From an uncultured Clostridia bacterium (GTDB taxonomy: Bacteria; Bacillota; Clostridia; Oscillospirales; Acutalibacteraceae): 42,521 nt of DNA. The stretch lies in NCBI GenBank assembly GCA_947630285.1, contig CANRHD010000016.1, positions 1 to 42,521 on the forward strand, in the 5' to 3' direction. A program made the position numbers and the translations under genes. The notes below the pieces were generated by a model, which did not search any database, was not told the DNA's origin, and worked only from the letters and a program-made list of their open reading frames with translations. Positions 15,187-25,500 of the stretch are shown here, in pieces (the stretch's first letter is position 1; the number at the start of each line of letters is the position of its first letter).

Positions 15187-16415
15187 CAAACTGCGAGTAT
15201 TGGATTTGGCTGCAAAGAACACTCGGCTTTGCGGCAAAAATCGACGATTTAATCAACTACTACGGCTCGGCGAAAACGCTTTACGAGGCAGGGAGCTATA
15301 ATTGGCGTATTTCCGGGCTGTTCAGCGCAAGTCAGATTAATAAGCTTTCAAAGTACAGCCCGTCCGAATCCGGCAAAATAATGAAGGCCTGCTCGGAAAA
15401 CCACTGGGATATTATTACTCCCGACGATTCGGAGTATCCTCCGCTCTTAAGAGAAATTTGCAATTTTCCGGCGGTGCTTTATGTTGACGGAAACAGCCGT
15501 CTGCTGTCGGACAGAATGTTTATTTCAATGGTGGGTACCAGAAAGGCCTCGGCATACGGCGTCAATGCGGCGAGACTGCTTGCCGCAGAGCTTTCAAAAA
15601 CGGGTCTTACCGTTGTTTCGGGTGCGGCGCTCGGCATTGACAGCGCTTCGCATATGGGAGCGGTCAATTCCGGCTTCAAGACCGTTGCCGTGCTCGGCTG
15701 CGGCTTCGGAACAGGCTATTTGAGGGAAAACGAAGCGCTAAGACGGGAAATAGCCCGTAACGGTGCGCTTATTACCGAATATCCTCCGTTTTACGAGGCG
15801 GCAAGGCACACCTTCCCCACAAGGAACAGGATAATATCGGGTATGTCGCTGGGTACGGTGGTCATAGAGGCAGGCGAGCGAAGCGGCTCGCTTATCACCG
15901 CAAGGCTTGCGGCAGAGCAGAACAGAGATGTTTTTGCGGTGCCGGGCGATGTGTTTTCATCATCGTTTACCGGTGCAAACAAATTGATACATGACGGCGC
16001 AAAGCCGATTTTTACCGCCGCAGATGTTGCGGAGGAATACGCAGGTATTTATCCCGATAAAATTAAGCTTGAGGGCGCTGATATTCCGCTTTCAAGGCTG
16101 ATGCCCAAAAGCGATATATTTGTGCTTGACGGTATAAATACGCCCGTGCAAGAAAAGGATAAAAAGAAAAAGACCGAAAAAGAAAACAAGCCCGAGCAGG
16201 AAAAATTCGATGAGCAGGGCATTAAGGCTTTGCCCGACGACCTTTCGGCAAACGCCAAAGCCGTTTACGGCGCTATTGACGGCGAAACGGAATTTGACGA
16301 TGCGGTCAGGGCTTCGGGTCTGCCGGCATTTAAGGTGATGACGGCCGTTACGGAGCTTGAAATGCGTGAGCTTATCGAGGTTCTGCCGGGCAGAAAATAT
16401 AAAAAATTAATATAG
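15183..16415 (+). CDS. dprA: DNA processing protein DprA (Smf)
   Basis: DprA loads RecA onto incoming single-stranded DNA in natural transformation and is conserved in many non-competent Firmicutes. The 410-residue protein has an N-terminal helix-hairpin/SAM-like region (1-80), a Rossmann-like DprA core with MVGTRKASAYGVNAARLLA, VVSGAALGIDSASHMGA and the conserved FPTRNRIISGMS and GSLITARLAAEQNRDVFAVPG, a Lys/Glu-rich linker (about 325-345) and a C-terminal winged-helix-like part. I use ATG 15183, which overlaps the stop of the previous gene (ATGA), rather than the GTG five codons earlier. It is followed by topA and trmFO as in Bacillus. Confidence 0.95.
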   Translation: MTNCEYWIWLQRTLGFAAKIDDLINYYGSAKTLYEAGSYNWRISGLFSASQINKLSKYSPSESGKIMKACSENHWDIITPDDSEYPPLLREICNFPAVLYVDGNSRLLSDRMFISMVGTRKASAYGVNAARLLAAELSKTGLTVVSGAALGIDSASHMGAVNSGFKTVAVLGCGFGTGYLRENEALRREIARNGALITEYPPFYEAARHTFPTRNRIISGMSLGTVVIEAGERSGSLITARLAAEQNRDVFAVPGDVFSSSFTGANKLIHDGAKPIFTAADVAEEYAGIYPDKIKLEGADIPLSRLMPKSDIFVLDGINTPVQEKDKKKKTEKENKPEQEKFDEQGIKALPDDLSANAKAVYGAIDGETEFDDAVRASGLPAFKVMTAVTELEMRELIEVLPGRKYKKLI

Positions 16416-16426
16416 GATTGATTGCT

Positions 16427-18553
16427 ATGTCGAAATTAGTTATAGTTGAGTCGCCGTCAAAGGCGAAGACAATTCAAAAATATCTTGGCCAATCGTACAA
16501 GGTCACCGCCTCCGTGGGGCACATAAGGGACCTGCCGGCGGCTAAGCTGAGCGTTGATGTAAAAAACGATTTTGCCCCTAAGTACGCTATAGTCAAGGGC
16601 AAGGAAAAGCTTGTAAAAGAGCTTAAAGAAATGGTTTCGGACGCAGACTCCGTATATCTTGCAACCGACCCCGACCGTGAGGGCGAGGCTATTTCCTGGC
16701 ACCTTGCAACCGTGCTTGACCTTGATATGAACGAAAAAAACAGGGTAAAGTTTAACGAGATAAACAAGGCGAGCGTTACCAAGGGCATTGAAAATCCCGA
16801 AAAAATCGACCTCGATTTGGTAGACGCCCAGCAGGCAAGGCGCATACTTGACCGCATTGTGGGCTATAAGCTCAGCCCGTTTGTTTCGCAGAAAATCAGG
16901 AGGGGTCTTTCGGCGGGACGGGTTCAGTCCGTGGCGGTAAGGCTTATAGTTGACAGGGAAGAAGAAATCAGAAAATTCAATGCGGAAGAGTATTGGACGA
17001 TAGACGCAAGGTTTGCCGCTCCGTCGTCAAAAAAGGCGTTTTCGGCGTCGCTTACCGCAGATGAAAACGGCAAGGTAAAAATCGAAAACAGGCAACAGGC
17101 CGACAGCTATCTTGCAAGGCTTGAAAATGCGGAATATATCGTAGACTCGGTTAAAAAAGGCACAAGAAAGCGCCAGCCGGCTCCGCCGTTTACGACCTCT
17201 ACCCTCCAACAGGACGCTTCGAGGAAGCTCGGCTTCCAGGGCAAAAAGACAATGAAGCTTGCCCAGGAGCTTTACGAGGGCATGGAAATTAAGGGTATAG
17301 GCACAACGGGTCTTATAACCTATATGAGAACGGACTCGCTTCGCATTTCCGAGCAGGCAAGGCAGGAGGGCAACCAATTTATTTTAAGCGAATACGGCAA
17401 AAGCTATCTGCCCGATAAGCCGAGATATTATAAAACGAAGTCAAACGCCCAGGACGGGCATGAGGCAATAAGGCCGACCGTTCCGTCGCTTTCGCCCGAC
17501 AGGGTAAAGGACAGCCTTACGGCGGATCAGTTTAAGCTGTACTCCCTTATCTGGAAAAGGTTTACCGCAAGCCTTATGTCGGCGTGCGTTCAGGACACGG
17601 TTAAGGTTGAAATAAGTGCGGCACGGGAGGAAGACAGGCAAAAAGGCAGAACGCTTGTTCTTTCGGCTTCGGGCTACAGCGTAAAATTCGACGGCTACAC
17701 CAGACTTTACGAGGTGAGCACCGATGAGGACGAGGACGAGGAGAGCGTTCTTCCGGAAATTCACGAAAACGACAGGCTCAAATTAAAGAGCATAGAGGGC
17801 AATCAGCATTTCACACAGCCGCCGGCAAGATATTCGGAGGCGTCGCTTATCAAAGCGCTTGAGGAAACGGGCGTGGGCAGACCCAGTACCTATGTTTCCA
17901 TAGTTTCCACGATATTGCAGAGGGAATATGTTAAAAGGGAGAAGAAACAGCTTGTTCCGACTGAATTGGGCGAAGCGGTGGTAAACCTTTTAAAACAGCA
18001 GTTCCCGAATATAGTAAATGTAAAGTTTACCGCCAATATGGAGTCGGATCTGGACAAGATAGAGGCCGGCGAGGTTGACTATATAGCAATGCTTCACAAA
18101 TTCTACGACGGCTTTGAGGAAACGCTTGACAAGGCCAAGAAAGAGATGTCGGGGGTTAAAATCCAGCTTCAGGAAGATGTCACCGATATTCCCTGCGAAA
18201 AGTGCGGCAGAATGATGGTAGTCAAGGTCGGCAGGTTCGGAAAATTCCTTGCCTGCCCCGGCTATCCGGAATGTAAAAACACCAAGCCGTTTGTTGTTGA
18301 AACAAACGCAAAATGTCCGGTGTGCGGCGGCAAGGTTATCGAAAAGAAATCCAAAAAAGGCTACGCTTTCTACGGCTGTGACAATTACCCGGACTGCAAC
18401 TTTATGACCTGGGATAAGCCGACGGACGAAATTTGCCCCAAATGCGGAAAATCGCTGTTTAAGCGCAAGGGGGGCCTTTTGGTTTGCCTTGACGAAAAAT
18501 GCGGCTTTGAGAAAAAAGCGGAGAGAAAGAAAAGAGCGAAAAAAGAGGAATAA
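16427..18553 (+). CDS. topA: DNA topoisomerase I
   Basis: This type IA topoisomerase relaxes negative supercoils. The 708-residue protein starts with a TOPRIM domain (MSKLVIVESPSKAKTIQKYL, then YLATDPDREGEAISWHL with the metal-binding Asp pair). The active-site tyrosine is Tyr299 in GLITYMRTDSLRIS. The C-terminus carries tetracysteine zinc ribbons from about residue 590: CEKCGRMM with CPGYPEC, CPVCGGK with CDNYPDC, and CPKCGKS with CLDEKC. I chose ATG 16427, about 10 bases after TAGGAT, over the TTG at 16418. It lies 11 bases after dprA and 2 bases before trmFO. Confidence 0.96.
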   Translation: MSKLVIVESPSKAKTIQKYLGQSYKVTASVGHIRDLPAAKLSVDVKNDFAPKYAIVKGKEKLVKELKEMVSDADSVYLATDPDREGEAISWHLATVLDLDMNEKNRVKFNEINKASVTKGIENPEKIDLDLVDAQQARRILDRIVGYKLSPFVSQKIRRGLSAGRVQSVAVRLIVDREEEIRKFNAEEYWTIDARFAAPSSKKAFSASLTADENGKVKIENRQQADSYLARLENAEYIVDSVKKGTRKRQPAPPFTTSTLQQDASRKLGFQGKKTMKLAQELYEGMEIKGIGTTGLITYMRTDSLRISEQARQEGNQFILSEYGKSYLPDKPRYYKTKSNAQDGHEAIRPTVPSLSPDRVKDSLTADQFKLYSLIWKRFTASLMSACVQDTVKVEISAAREEDRQKGRTLVLSASGYSVKFDGYTRLYEVSTDEDEDEESVLPEIHENDRLKLKSIEGNQHFTQPPARYSEASLIKALEETGVGRPSTYVSIVSTILQREYVKREKKQLVPTELGEAVVNLLKQQFPNIVNVKFTANMESDLDKIEAGEVDYIAMLHKFYDGFEETLDKAKKEMSGVKIQLQEDVTDIPCEKCGRMMVVKVGRFGKFLACPGYPECKNTKPFVVETNAKCPVCGGKVIEKKSKKGYAFYGCDNYPDCNFMTWDKPTDEICPKCGKSLFKRKGGLLVCLDEKCGFEKKAERKKRAKKEE

Positions 18554-18555
18554 AG

Positions 18556-19860
18556 ATGAAAGCAGCAGTTATCGGCGCAGGGCTTGCAGGGTGCGAAGCG
18601 GCATGGCAGTTAAATAAATACGGCATAGAGGTCGATTTGTATGAGATGAAGCCCTTAAAACATTCGCCGGCACATAAATCTGACAATTTTGCGGAGCTTG
18701 TGTGTTCAAATTCCTTAAAGGCACAGCGGCGCAATTCCGCCGCAGGGCTTTTAAAGGAGGAAATGCTCGCTTTCGGTTCCGTATGCGTCAACGCCGCAAA
18801 AAAAACGGCGGTACCGGCAGGCGGAGCATTGGCTGTTGACAGGGAACTGTTTTCCCTGCTTGTTACAAAACAGATAAAATCGGCCGGGAAAATTAATGTT
18901 ATCACAGAGGAAGTTTCCTCTTTCCCCGACGCCGACGCCGTAATCGTTGCCGCAGGGCCGCTTGCTTCCGACTGCCTTGCAGAGGAAATAAAAAAAATAT
19001 GCGGCGAAAGCCTTTCCTTTTACGATGCGGCCGCCCCCATAGTTTCCGCCGACAGCATAGATATGGATTTTGCCTTTACCCAGTCAAGGTACGGCAGGGG
19101 CGGAGACGACTATATCAACTGCCCTATGAACAGGGAGGAATACGAGGCTTTTTACGAGGCGATTATAAACGCCGAGAGCGCACAGCTGCACAGCTTTGAC
19201 AAAAAGGCCGTTTATGAGGGCTGTATGCCCATTGAGGTTTTGGCTTCGAGGGGCAGGGACACCATGCGTTACGGCCCGTTAAAGCCCGTGGGACTTGTTG
19301 ACCCGAGAACGGGACACAGACCCTGGGCGAATTTACAGCTTCGCAGTGAAAATTCACAGGCTACCATGTATAACCTTGTCGGATTTCAGACCAATCTGAA
19401 ATTTTCCGAGCAAAAGAGAGTTTTTTCGATGTTCCCGGCGCTTAAAAATGCGGAGTTCCTGCGTTACGGCGTTATGCACAGAAATACATTTATAAATTCG
19501 CCGGCGCTTTTAAATTCCGATTTTTCTTTACGGGAATATCCCGACATTTTCTTCGCAGGGCAGATAACCGGCGTGGAGGGCTATATGGAATCGGCGTCCT
19601 CGGGAATACTTGCCGGCTTAAATGCGGCAAGAAGGCTAAAGGGGAAAAACACCCTGACCTTGCCCGAAACCGTTATGATGGGTGCGCTTTCCCGTTACAT
19701 AAGCGACCCCGGCGTTAAAAATTTTCAGCCCATGGGCGCAAATTTCGGCGTTCTGCCAAAGCTTGGGGAAACAATCAGAGACAAGGAAAAGAGATATACG
19801 GAGCTTGCAAACAGGGCTTTGAATGATTTAAAAGCTTTTAAGGAGGAAAACGGAATATGA
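18556..19860 (+). CDS. trmFO: Folate-dependent tRNA m5U54 methyltransferase TrmFO
   Basis: TrmFO uses methylenetetrahydrofolate and FAD to make 5-methyluridine at position 54 of tRNA. The 434-residue protein shows the N-terminal FAD-binding GAGLAGCEAAWQLNKYG, the catalytic-cysteine region LVCSNSLKAQ, a second conserved cysteine in YEGCMPIEVLASRGRDTMR, the conserved PVGLVDPRTGHRPWANLQLR and the late FAD-contact FFAGQITGVEGYMESA. The length is normal. It starts 2 bases after topA and ends overlapping plsX by 4 bases, so it belongs to the same operon. Confidence 0.96.
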   Translation: MKAAVIGAGLAGCEAAWQLNKYGIEVDLYEMKPLKHSPAHKSDNFAELVCSNSLKAQRRNSAAGLLKEEMLAFGSVCVNAAKKTAVPAGGALAVDRELFSLLVTKQIKSAGKINVITEEVSSFPDADAVIVAAGPLASDCLAEEIKKICGESLSFYDAAAPIVSADSIDMDFAFTQSRYGRGGDDYINCPMNREEYEAFYEAIINAESAQLHSFDKKAVYEGCMPIEVLASRGRDTMRYGPLKPVGLVDPRTGHRPWANLQLRSENSQATMYNLVGFQTNLKFSEQKRVFSMFPALKNAEFLRYGVMHRNTFINSPALLNSDFSLREYPDIFFAGQITGVEGYMESASSGILAGLNAARRLKGKNTLTLPETVMMGALSRYISDPGVKNFQPMGANFGVLPKLGETIRDKEKRYTELANRALNDLKAFKEENGI

Positions 19861-20864
19861 AAATTATAGTTGACGCATTCGGCGGCGACAATGCGCCGCT
19901 TGAAATTATCAGGGGCTGTATCGACGCAAAGAACGAACTCGGCGTTGATATTATGCTTACGGGCAATAAAGAGGCCATAGAAAAATGCGCCGAGGACAAT
20001 TCACTTGACATTTCCTCTTTCCAAATAAAAAATGCGGATACGGTATTTAAGATGACCGATACTCCGTCCGAAATCGTAAAATCAAAAAGGGGTACTTCTT
20101 TGGGAGTGGGTCTGGATTTGCTCGCCGCTTCCGAGGGTGACGCCTTTATTTCGGCAGGAAGCACCGGTGCCATACTCGTAGGCGGCACGCTGATAATAAA
20201 GAGAATAAAGGGGATAAAAAGACCGGCTCTTGCGGCCGTTATGCCCTCGAACGATAAGCCGTTTATTTTGGTTGACACGGGCGCAAACTGCGAGTGTAAC
20301 AGCGATATGCTCTGCCAATTTGCCATACTCGGCAAGCTTTATATGGAAAAGATACTCGGCGTCGAAAACCCGAGGGTTGCGCTTGCAAATATAGGTACGG
20401 AGGAAACAAAGGGTACGCCGCTTGCCGTTGAAACCTACAAAAGGCTTAAGGATAACGGGGATATTAATTTTATAGGCAATATTGAGGCTCGCAGTATTCC
20501 GTTCGGCGAGGCCGATGTTATTGTTTCGGACGGATTTTCGGGCAATATGATAATAAAAATGTACGAGGGAGCGGCAAAGGCTATCTCAAATCAGGTTAAG
20601 GACATATTTAAGAAGAATATTTTAACCAAGCTTTCATATCTCGGCGTAAAATCGGGTATGGACGATTTTAAGGAGAGAATGAACTATAAAAAATACGGCG
20701 GCGCTCCGCTTGTCGGCGTCAGAAAACCCGTGTTCAAGGCTCACGGTTCGTCGGACGCATATGCGATTAAGAACACTATAGCCCAGGCCGTTAAGTTTAC
20801 GCAGTCGGGCTATATAGATATGGTGGAAAACTCTGTCAGAGGTAATGAAGATGAGCGCATTTGA
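19857..20864 (+). CDS. plsX: Phosphate acyltransferase PlsX
   Basis: PlsX converts acyl-ACP and phosphate to acyl-phosphate, the acyl donor for PlsY in phospholipid synthesis. The 335-residue protein has the family's marks: MKIIVDAFGGDNAPLEIIRG, FISAGSTGAILVGG, VDTGANCEC and VIVSDGFSGNMIIKMYEGAA. It overlaps trmFO by ATGA and overlaps the start of rnc. In many Firmicutes acpP lies between plsX and rnc; here the two genes overlap, so acpP must be elsewhere. Confidence 0.96.
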   Translation: MKIIVDAFGGDNAPLEIIRGCIDAKNELGVDIMLTGNKEAIEKCAEDNSLDISSFQIKNADTVFKMTDTPSEIVKSKRGTSLGVGLDLLAASEGDAFISAGSTGAILVGGTLIIKRIKGIKRPALAAVMPSNDKPFILVDTGANCECNSDMLCQFAILGKLYMEKILGVENPRVALANIGTEETKGTPLAVETYKRLKDNGDINFIGNIEARSIPFGEADVIVSDGFSGNMIIKMYEGAAKAISNQVKDIFKKNILTKLSYLGVKSGMDDFKERMNYKKYGGAPLVGVRKPVFKAHGSSDAYAIKNTIAQAVKFTQSGYIDMVENSVRGNEDERI

Positions 20865-21519
20865 AAATGTAATAGGATATGAATTTAATAATAAACAGCT
20901 TCTTGAAAAGGCTTTGACCCACTCGTCATACGCCAATGAGAACCACACTTCGCTGGGCGATAACGAGAGACTGGAATTTTTGGGAGACTCTGTTTTGGGC
21001 TTTGTGACGGCGGAATACCTGTTCCGTAACCATATGAATTTTCCCGAGGGGGAGCTTACAAAGTACAGAAGCTATGCCGTATGCGAAAAATCGCTTTTTG
21101 AGTTTGCAAAGCAAATAGATCTCGGCGCTCAGATAAAATTGAGCCGGGGCGAGGAGCTCACGGGCGGCAGAAGCAGACCGTCCGTACTCTCCGACGCCTT
21201 TGAGGCGCTCATAGCCGCAATTTACCTTGACGGCGGAATAGACGAGGCGAAAAAATTTGTGCTAAGGTTCGTATCACCGTATGTTGAAAAAAAGCCTGAT
21301 TTTAAGGATTACAAGACGACCTTGCAGGAGGTTGTGCAGAGAAATCACGGCGAGGAACTCAAATATATAGTGGTTTCCGAAACGGGACCCGACCACGACA
21401 AGGTGTTTGAGGTGGAGGTTCATCTCAATTCAAATGTCATAGGCAGGGGAACTGCGAAAAGCAAGAAAAAGGCCGAACAGCAGGCGGCAAAACAGGCGTT
21501 GGAGCTGATGGGAATTTGA
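20851..21519 (+). CDS. rnc: Ribonuclease III
   Basis: RNase III cuts double-stranded RNA in rRNA precursors and many mRNAs. The protein has the catalytic signature NERLEFLGDSVLGF (about residues 35-48), a second acidic site in SDAFEALIAAIYLDGG, and a C-terminal double-stranded RNA-binding domain from about 150 (DYKTTLQEVVQRNHGEE to KKKAEQQAAKQALELMGI). Two ATGs are possible (20845 and 20851); I choose 20851 because AGAGG then has a normal 8-base spacer. The start lies inside the plsX end, and the stop overlaps the next gene. Confidence 0.95.
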   Translation: MSAFENVIGYEFNNKQLLEKALTHSSYANENHTSLGDNERLEFLGDSVLGFVTAEYLFRNHMNFPEGELTKYRSYAVCEKSLFEFAKQIDLGAQIKLSRGEELTGGRSRPSVLSDAFEALIAAIYLDGGIDEAKKFVLRFVSPYVEKKPDFKDYKTTLQEVVQRNHGEELKYIVVSETGPDHDKVFEVEVHLNSNVIGRGTAKSKKKAEQQAAKQALELMGI

Positions 21520-22517
21520 AACATGCTAATGTTGCGCTGTTCGTACCGCACGAGGGCTGTCCGCACTGTTGCAGTTTTTGCAATCAAAGAACCATATCGG
21601 GGGCGGTTGATAAGCCCGACCCGAAGAGCGTGGAAAGCGCCTGCGAAATTGCCGTGAAAAGCGGCGGCGCAGATCCCAAAAATTCGGAAATTGCCTTTTT
21701 CGGCGGCAGTTTTACCGCAATAGACGAGGAATATATGATTTCCCTGCTTGAAAGCGCAAAGAGGTATATTGACAAAAAATATTTTAAGGGCATAAGAATT
21801 TCCACCCGTCCCGACTGTATAGACAGGCATAAGCTTGAAATTTTGAAGCGTTACGGCGTAACTTCGATTGAACTGGGCGCACAGAGTATGGACGACGGCG
21901 TGCTTGAACTCAACAACAGGGGCCACAGCGCCCAAGATGTGAGGGACGCTTCGGGGCTTATTAAGGATTACGGCTTCGGTCTGGGTCTTCAGATGATGAC
22001 GGGGCTTTACGGCTCCGATTGTGACAGGGATATTTTTACCGCCGAGGAGCTTATAAAGCTAAGACCCGACACGGTCAGAATTTACCCTACCGTGGTGCTT
22101 GAAAATACCGAGCTTGCAAGGAAGCTTGAAACGGGCGAATACACGGCGCAGAGCCTTGACGAGGCGGTTAAGCTTTGCGCGCGGCTTCTTTTAATGTTTC
22201 GGGACAGCGGCATTAAAGTGATAAGGCTCGGACTTCATTCGGGAGGCACGGTGGAGGACGGCTACATAGCAGGAGCCTATCACCCTGCGTTCAGGGAGCT
22301 GTGCGAGGGCGAGATTTATCTCCAAAAGATGCTTGAGCTTTTACGGGGGAAGGACCGAAGCAGGCAGTATATTATCGAGGTTGGCAAAAAATCACTTTCA
22401 AAAGCAATAGGGCAGTCAAAAAGAAATGAAAAAGCATTGAAAAAAGCGGGCTTTTATTGTAAAATTAAAAGTAACGATTTTTTAGACGAATACGAAATGA
22501 ATGTAAAGGAATTATAA
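21516..22517 (+). CDS. Radical SAM protein, Elp3-like
   Basis: The 333-residue protein has the radical SAM cluster motif C-x3-C-x2-C in EGCPHCCSFCNQRTISG near the N-terminus, then FFGGSFTAIDEEYM and STRPDCIDRHKLE, and an Elp3-type SIELGAQSMDDGVLELNNRGH segment. Members resemble the catalytic part of Elongator subunit 3 but lack the acetyltransferase domain. The substrate is unknown; a tRNA or other RNA is a guess from the family and from neighbours such as rnc and trmFO. It starts at TTG 21516, overlapping the rnc stop (TTGA), with GGAG upstream. It ends one base before smc. Confidence 0.85.
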   Translation: MKHANVALFVPHEGCPHCCSFCNQRTISGAVDKPDPKSVESACEIAVKSGGADPKNSEIAFFGGSFTAIDEEYMISLLESAKRYIDKKYFKGIRISTRPDCIDRHKLEILKRYGVTSIELGAQSMDDGVLELNNRGHSAQDVRDASGLIKDYGFGLGLQMMTGLYGSDCDRDIFTAEELIKLRPDTVRIYPTVVLENTELARKLETGEYTAQSLDEAVKLCARLLLMFRDSGIKVIRLGLHSGGTVEDGYIAGAYHPAFRELCEGEIYLQKMLELLRGKDRSRQYIIEVGKKSLSKAIGQSKRNEKALKKAGFYCKIKSNDFLDEYEMNVKEL

Positions 22518-22518
22518 T

Positions 22519-25500
22519 ATGTTTTTAAAAGCGCTGGAAATGCAGGGGTTTAAATCATTCCCTGATAAAACGGTACTTGAATTTAATAAGGGTATAACCG
22601 CTGTCGTAGGGCCTAACGGCAGCGGCAAAAGTAATATTTCCGACGCTGTGCGCTGGGTTTTGGGCGAGCAGTCAACCAAAAACCTGAGAGGCTCAAAGAT
22701 GGAAGATGTTATCTTTGACGGAACGGATATACGCAAGGCCAAGGGCTTTGCGGAGGTCACCCTGCGCCTTGACAACACCGACAGGGCGCTTGCAAAGGAC
22801 GAAGATGAGGTCTTTGTCACAAGAAGATATTTCCGTTCGGGCGAAAGCGAATATCTCATCAACGGTGAAAGCGCAAGGCTTCGCGATATTAACGAGCTTT
22901 TTATGGATACGGGTCTCGGACGGGACGGATATTCCATAGTCGGTCAGGGAAAAATAGCCGATATGGTGTCCTCAAGAACGGGCGAGCGCCGTGAAATGCT
23001 TGAGGAGGCGGCGGGAATTTCCCATTTCCGTTACCGCCGTGCCGACGCAATAAAAAGACTTGGCCAGGCCGAGGAAAACCTTGTGCGCCTGAGGGATATA
23101 CTTACGGAGCTTGAGTCGAGAATAGGCCCTCTCAAGGCGCAGAGCGAAAAGGCGCAGAAGTTTATAGTCCTTGCAGACGAGAAGAAACAGCTTGAAATAG
23201 GGATTTGGCTCAATACCATTGACAAAACCAACGAAAGACTGCGTGAGCAGGAGCATAAAATTTCAACCGCCGAGGTAAACTACAACAGGGCGGAAGAAGA
23301 GCTTGATGAGATTGAGCGGAAAATGGACGAGGCCGCAAACGGCGTTCGTGAAATAAATGTTAAAATCGAGGAGATCAGGGGTAAATCCTCCGTTTCCGAA
23401 GAACAGCTTTCCGCACTTGAAACGCAGATAAAGGTCGAGGAAAATTCGATTTTACATAATAACGAGGCTATAGAAAGACTGGAAAAGGATAAAAGCTTTG
23501 AAAACGAAACCAAACAGCACCTTGACGAGAGGATAAAGGAAGCTCGGGAAAATATAGAAAACGCCAATTCAAAAATAAATGAAATTGCCGAGGAGACGGC
23601 TCTGCTTGCAAAAAAAGAGGAGGAGTTTAACGCCAGCAATTCGGAGTTTTCCGACAGGGCGCAGCTTTTGTCCTCCGAAATTTCCGCACTTTCGGTTGAG
23701 CTTGCCGATAACAGGGTCACAAGCGAAACCGCAAATTCCTCCACCCGTGAGATAAGTTCGAGAATTAAGTCAATAGACGAGACTCTCGGCGGCAGGCAGG
23801 AGGTCTATAACCGCTACAAAAAGAACAGGGAGGACGCCGAAAACGCCCTTAAAAGCTGTGAGGCAGAGATAAATTCCGTTAAAAACTCCATAGACGGCTA
23901 TACCATGCGCTTCCAATCAAGAGGGAAAAAGGCGCAGGAGTGTAAGGACAGGCTTATTGAAAAGCAGAGAGAATATCAAAACGCCGAGGACAGGATAAAG
24001 ATACTGCGTGAGCTTGAAAAAAATATGGAGGGCTATTCAGGCTCTATAAAGGCGGTCATGAACGAGGTTAAAAGGGGCGCTTTGAAAGGTATAAAAGGGC
24101 CGCTTTCACAGCTTATAACCGTAAGCGAAAAATATTCCACGGCTATTGAAACCGCTTTGGGTGCGGCTGTTCAGAATATTGTTACGGAAAGCGAAAACGA
24201 CGCCAAGAGGGCGATTAATTTCCTAAAGCAGTCACGGTCGGGCAGGGCTACATTTTTGCCTGTCTCCGCAATTAAGGGCAAGACGCTTGCCGAAAAGGGG
24301 CTTGACGACGAATTCGGCTTTATAAACATCGCTTCACGGCTTGTTTCGTGCGACGGCAGGTATTCCGAGATTATAAATTCACTGCTCGGCAGAACTGTAG
24401 TATGCGACGATATGGACTGCGCCGTTCAAATAGCAAAAAAATACAACTACCGCTTTAAGATAGTTACGCTTGACGGTCAGGTTGTCAACGCAGGCGGCAG
24501 TATGACGGGCGGTTCAAGAACGCAAAACGCCGGTATTTTGAGTCGCGGCAACGAGATAGACAAGCTCACAAAGGGGCTTGACGCAATAGGCGTTCAGATA
24601 AAAACCCTTGAGGAGGATTACAAGCAATTAAGCGAGGACGCCGCAAGGGCTTCGGCGGAGCTTGAGGGCGCAGAGGGAGATTTGCTCAGAAAAAACGAGG
24701 AGAAAATCAGGCTTGAGGGCGAGTTTAAGCTTGCCGACGAACAGCTGGGAACCCTGTCGGGCACGGTAAAGGAGCTTGCCGACGAAAAGGAAACGCTTGA
24801 AAAGCGCATTGAGGAAATAAACCTTAGCGCCGCAAAGGCCGCCGAGGAAACAAAAAGGCTTGCAAAGCTGATTTCCGAAAAAGAGGAGGAGCTTGAAAAA
24901 ATCACCGGGCGCAGGGAAGAGCTTGTGTCTTCAAGGGAGGAGCTTTCAAAAAAGGCTTCGCAGTTGAGCTTGGAGGCGCTTTCGCTGAAAAAGGATATTC
25001 AGACCAACGAGGATACATTGCGCCATCTTAACGCCCGTAAAGAGGGGCATACCGATAAAGAGAGCATACTTGACGAAGAAATTTTAAAAATAAAGGAAAA
25101 GAACAGTCAGCTTGAAAAGAATATAGAAAATTTAAGGCTGAATGTTTCTGATTTGAAAAAGGCCTCCGAAAACTCAAGGGCCGATATAGACGCCCTTATC
25201 AAGAACCGAGATGTGTTTGAAAAACAGCAGAGCGATATGAGGGTTCTTGAACGCTCAAAGACCACCGAGCGTGAGCAGTTGGGCAACGAGCTTGCCCGTT
25301 TGGAGGAAAAGAAAATATCCATGCGTAAGGAGTATGACGACCTTTCCGCCAAGCTTTACGAGGAGTATCAGCTCACACGCAGGGAGGCGGCCGCTCTTGA
25401 AATAGTTATCGACGATTATCACGCCGCCGGCAGGCGCCTGACGGAGCTTAAAGCGCAGATAAAGGCTCTGGGTTCCGTAAATGTTTCGGCTATCGAGGAG

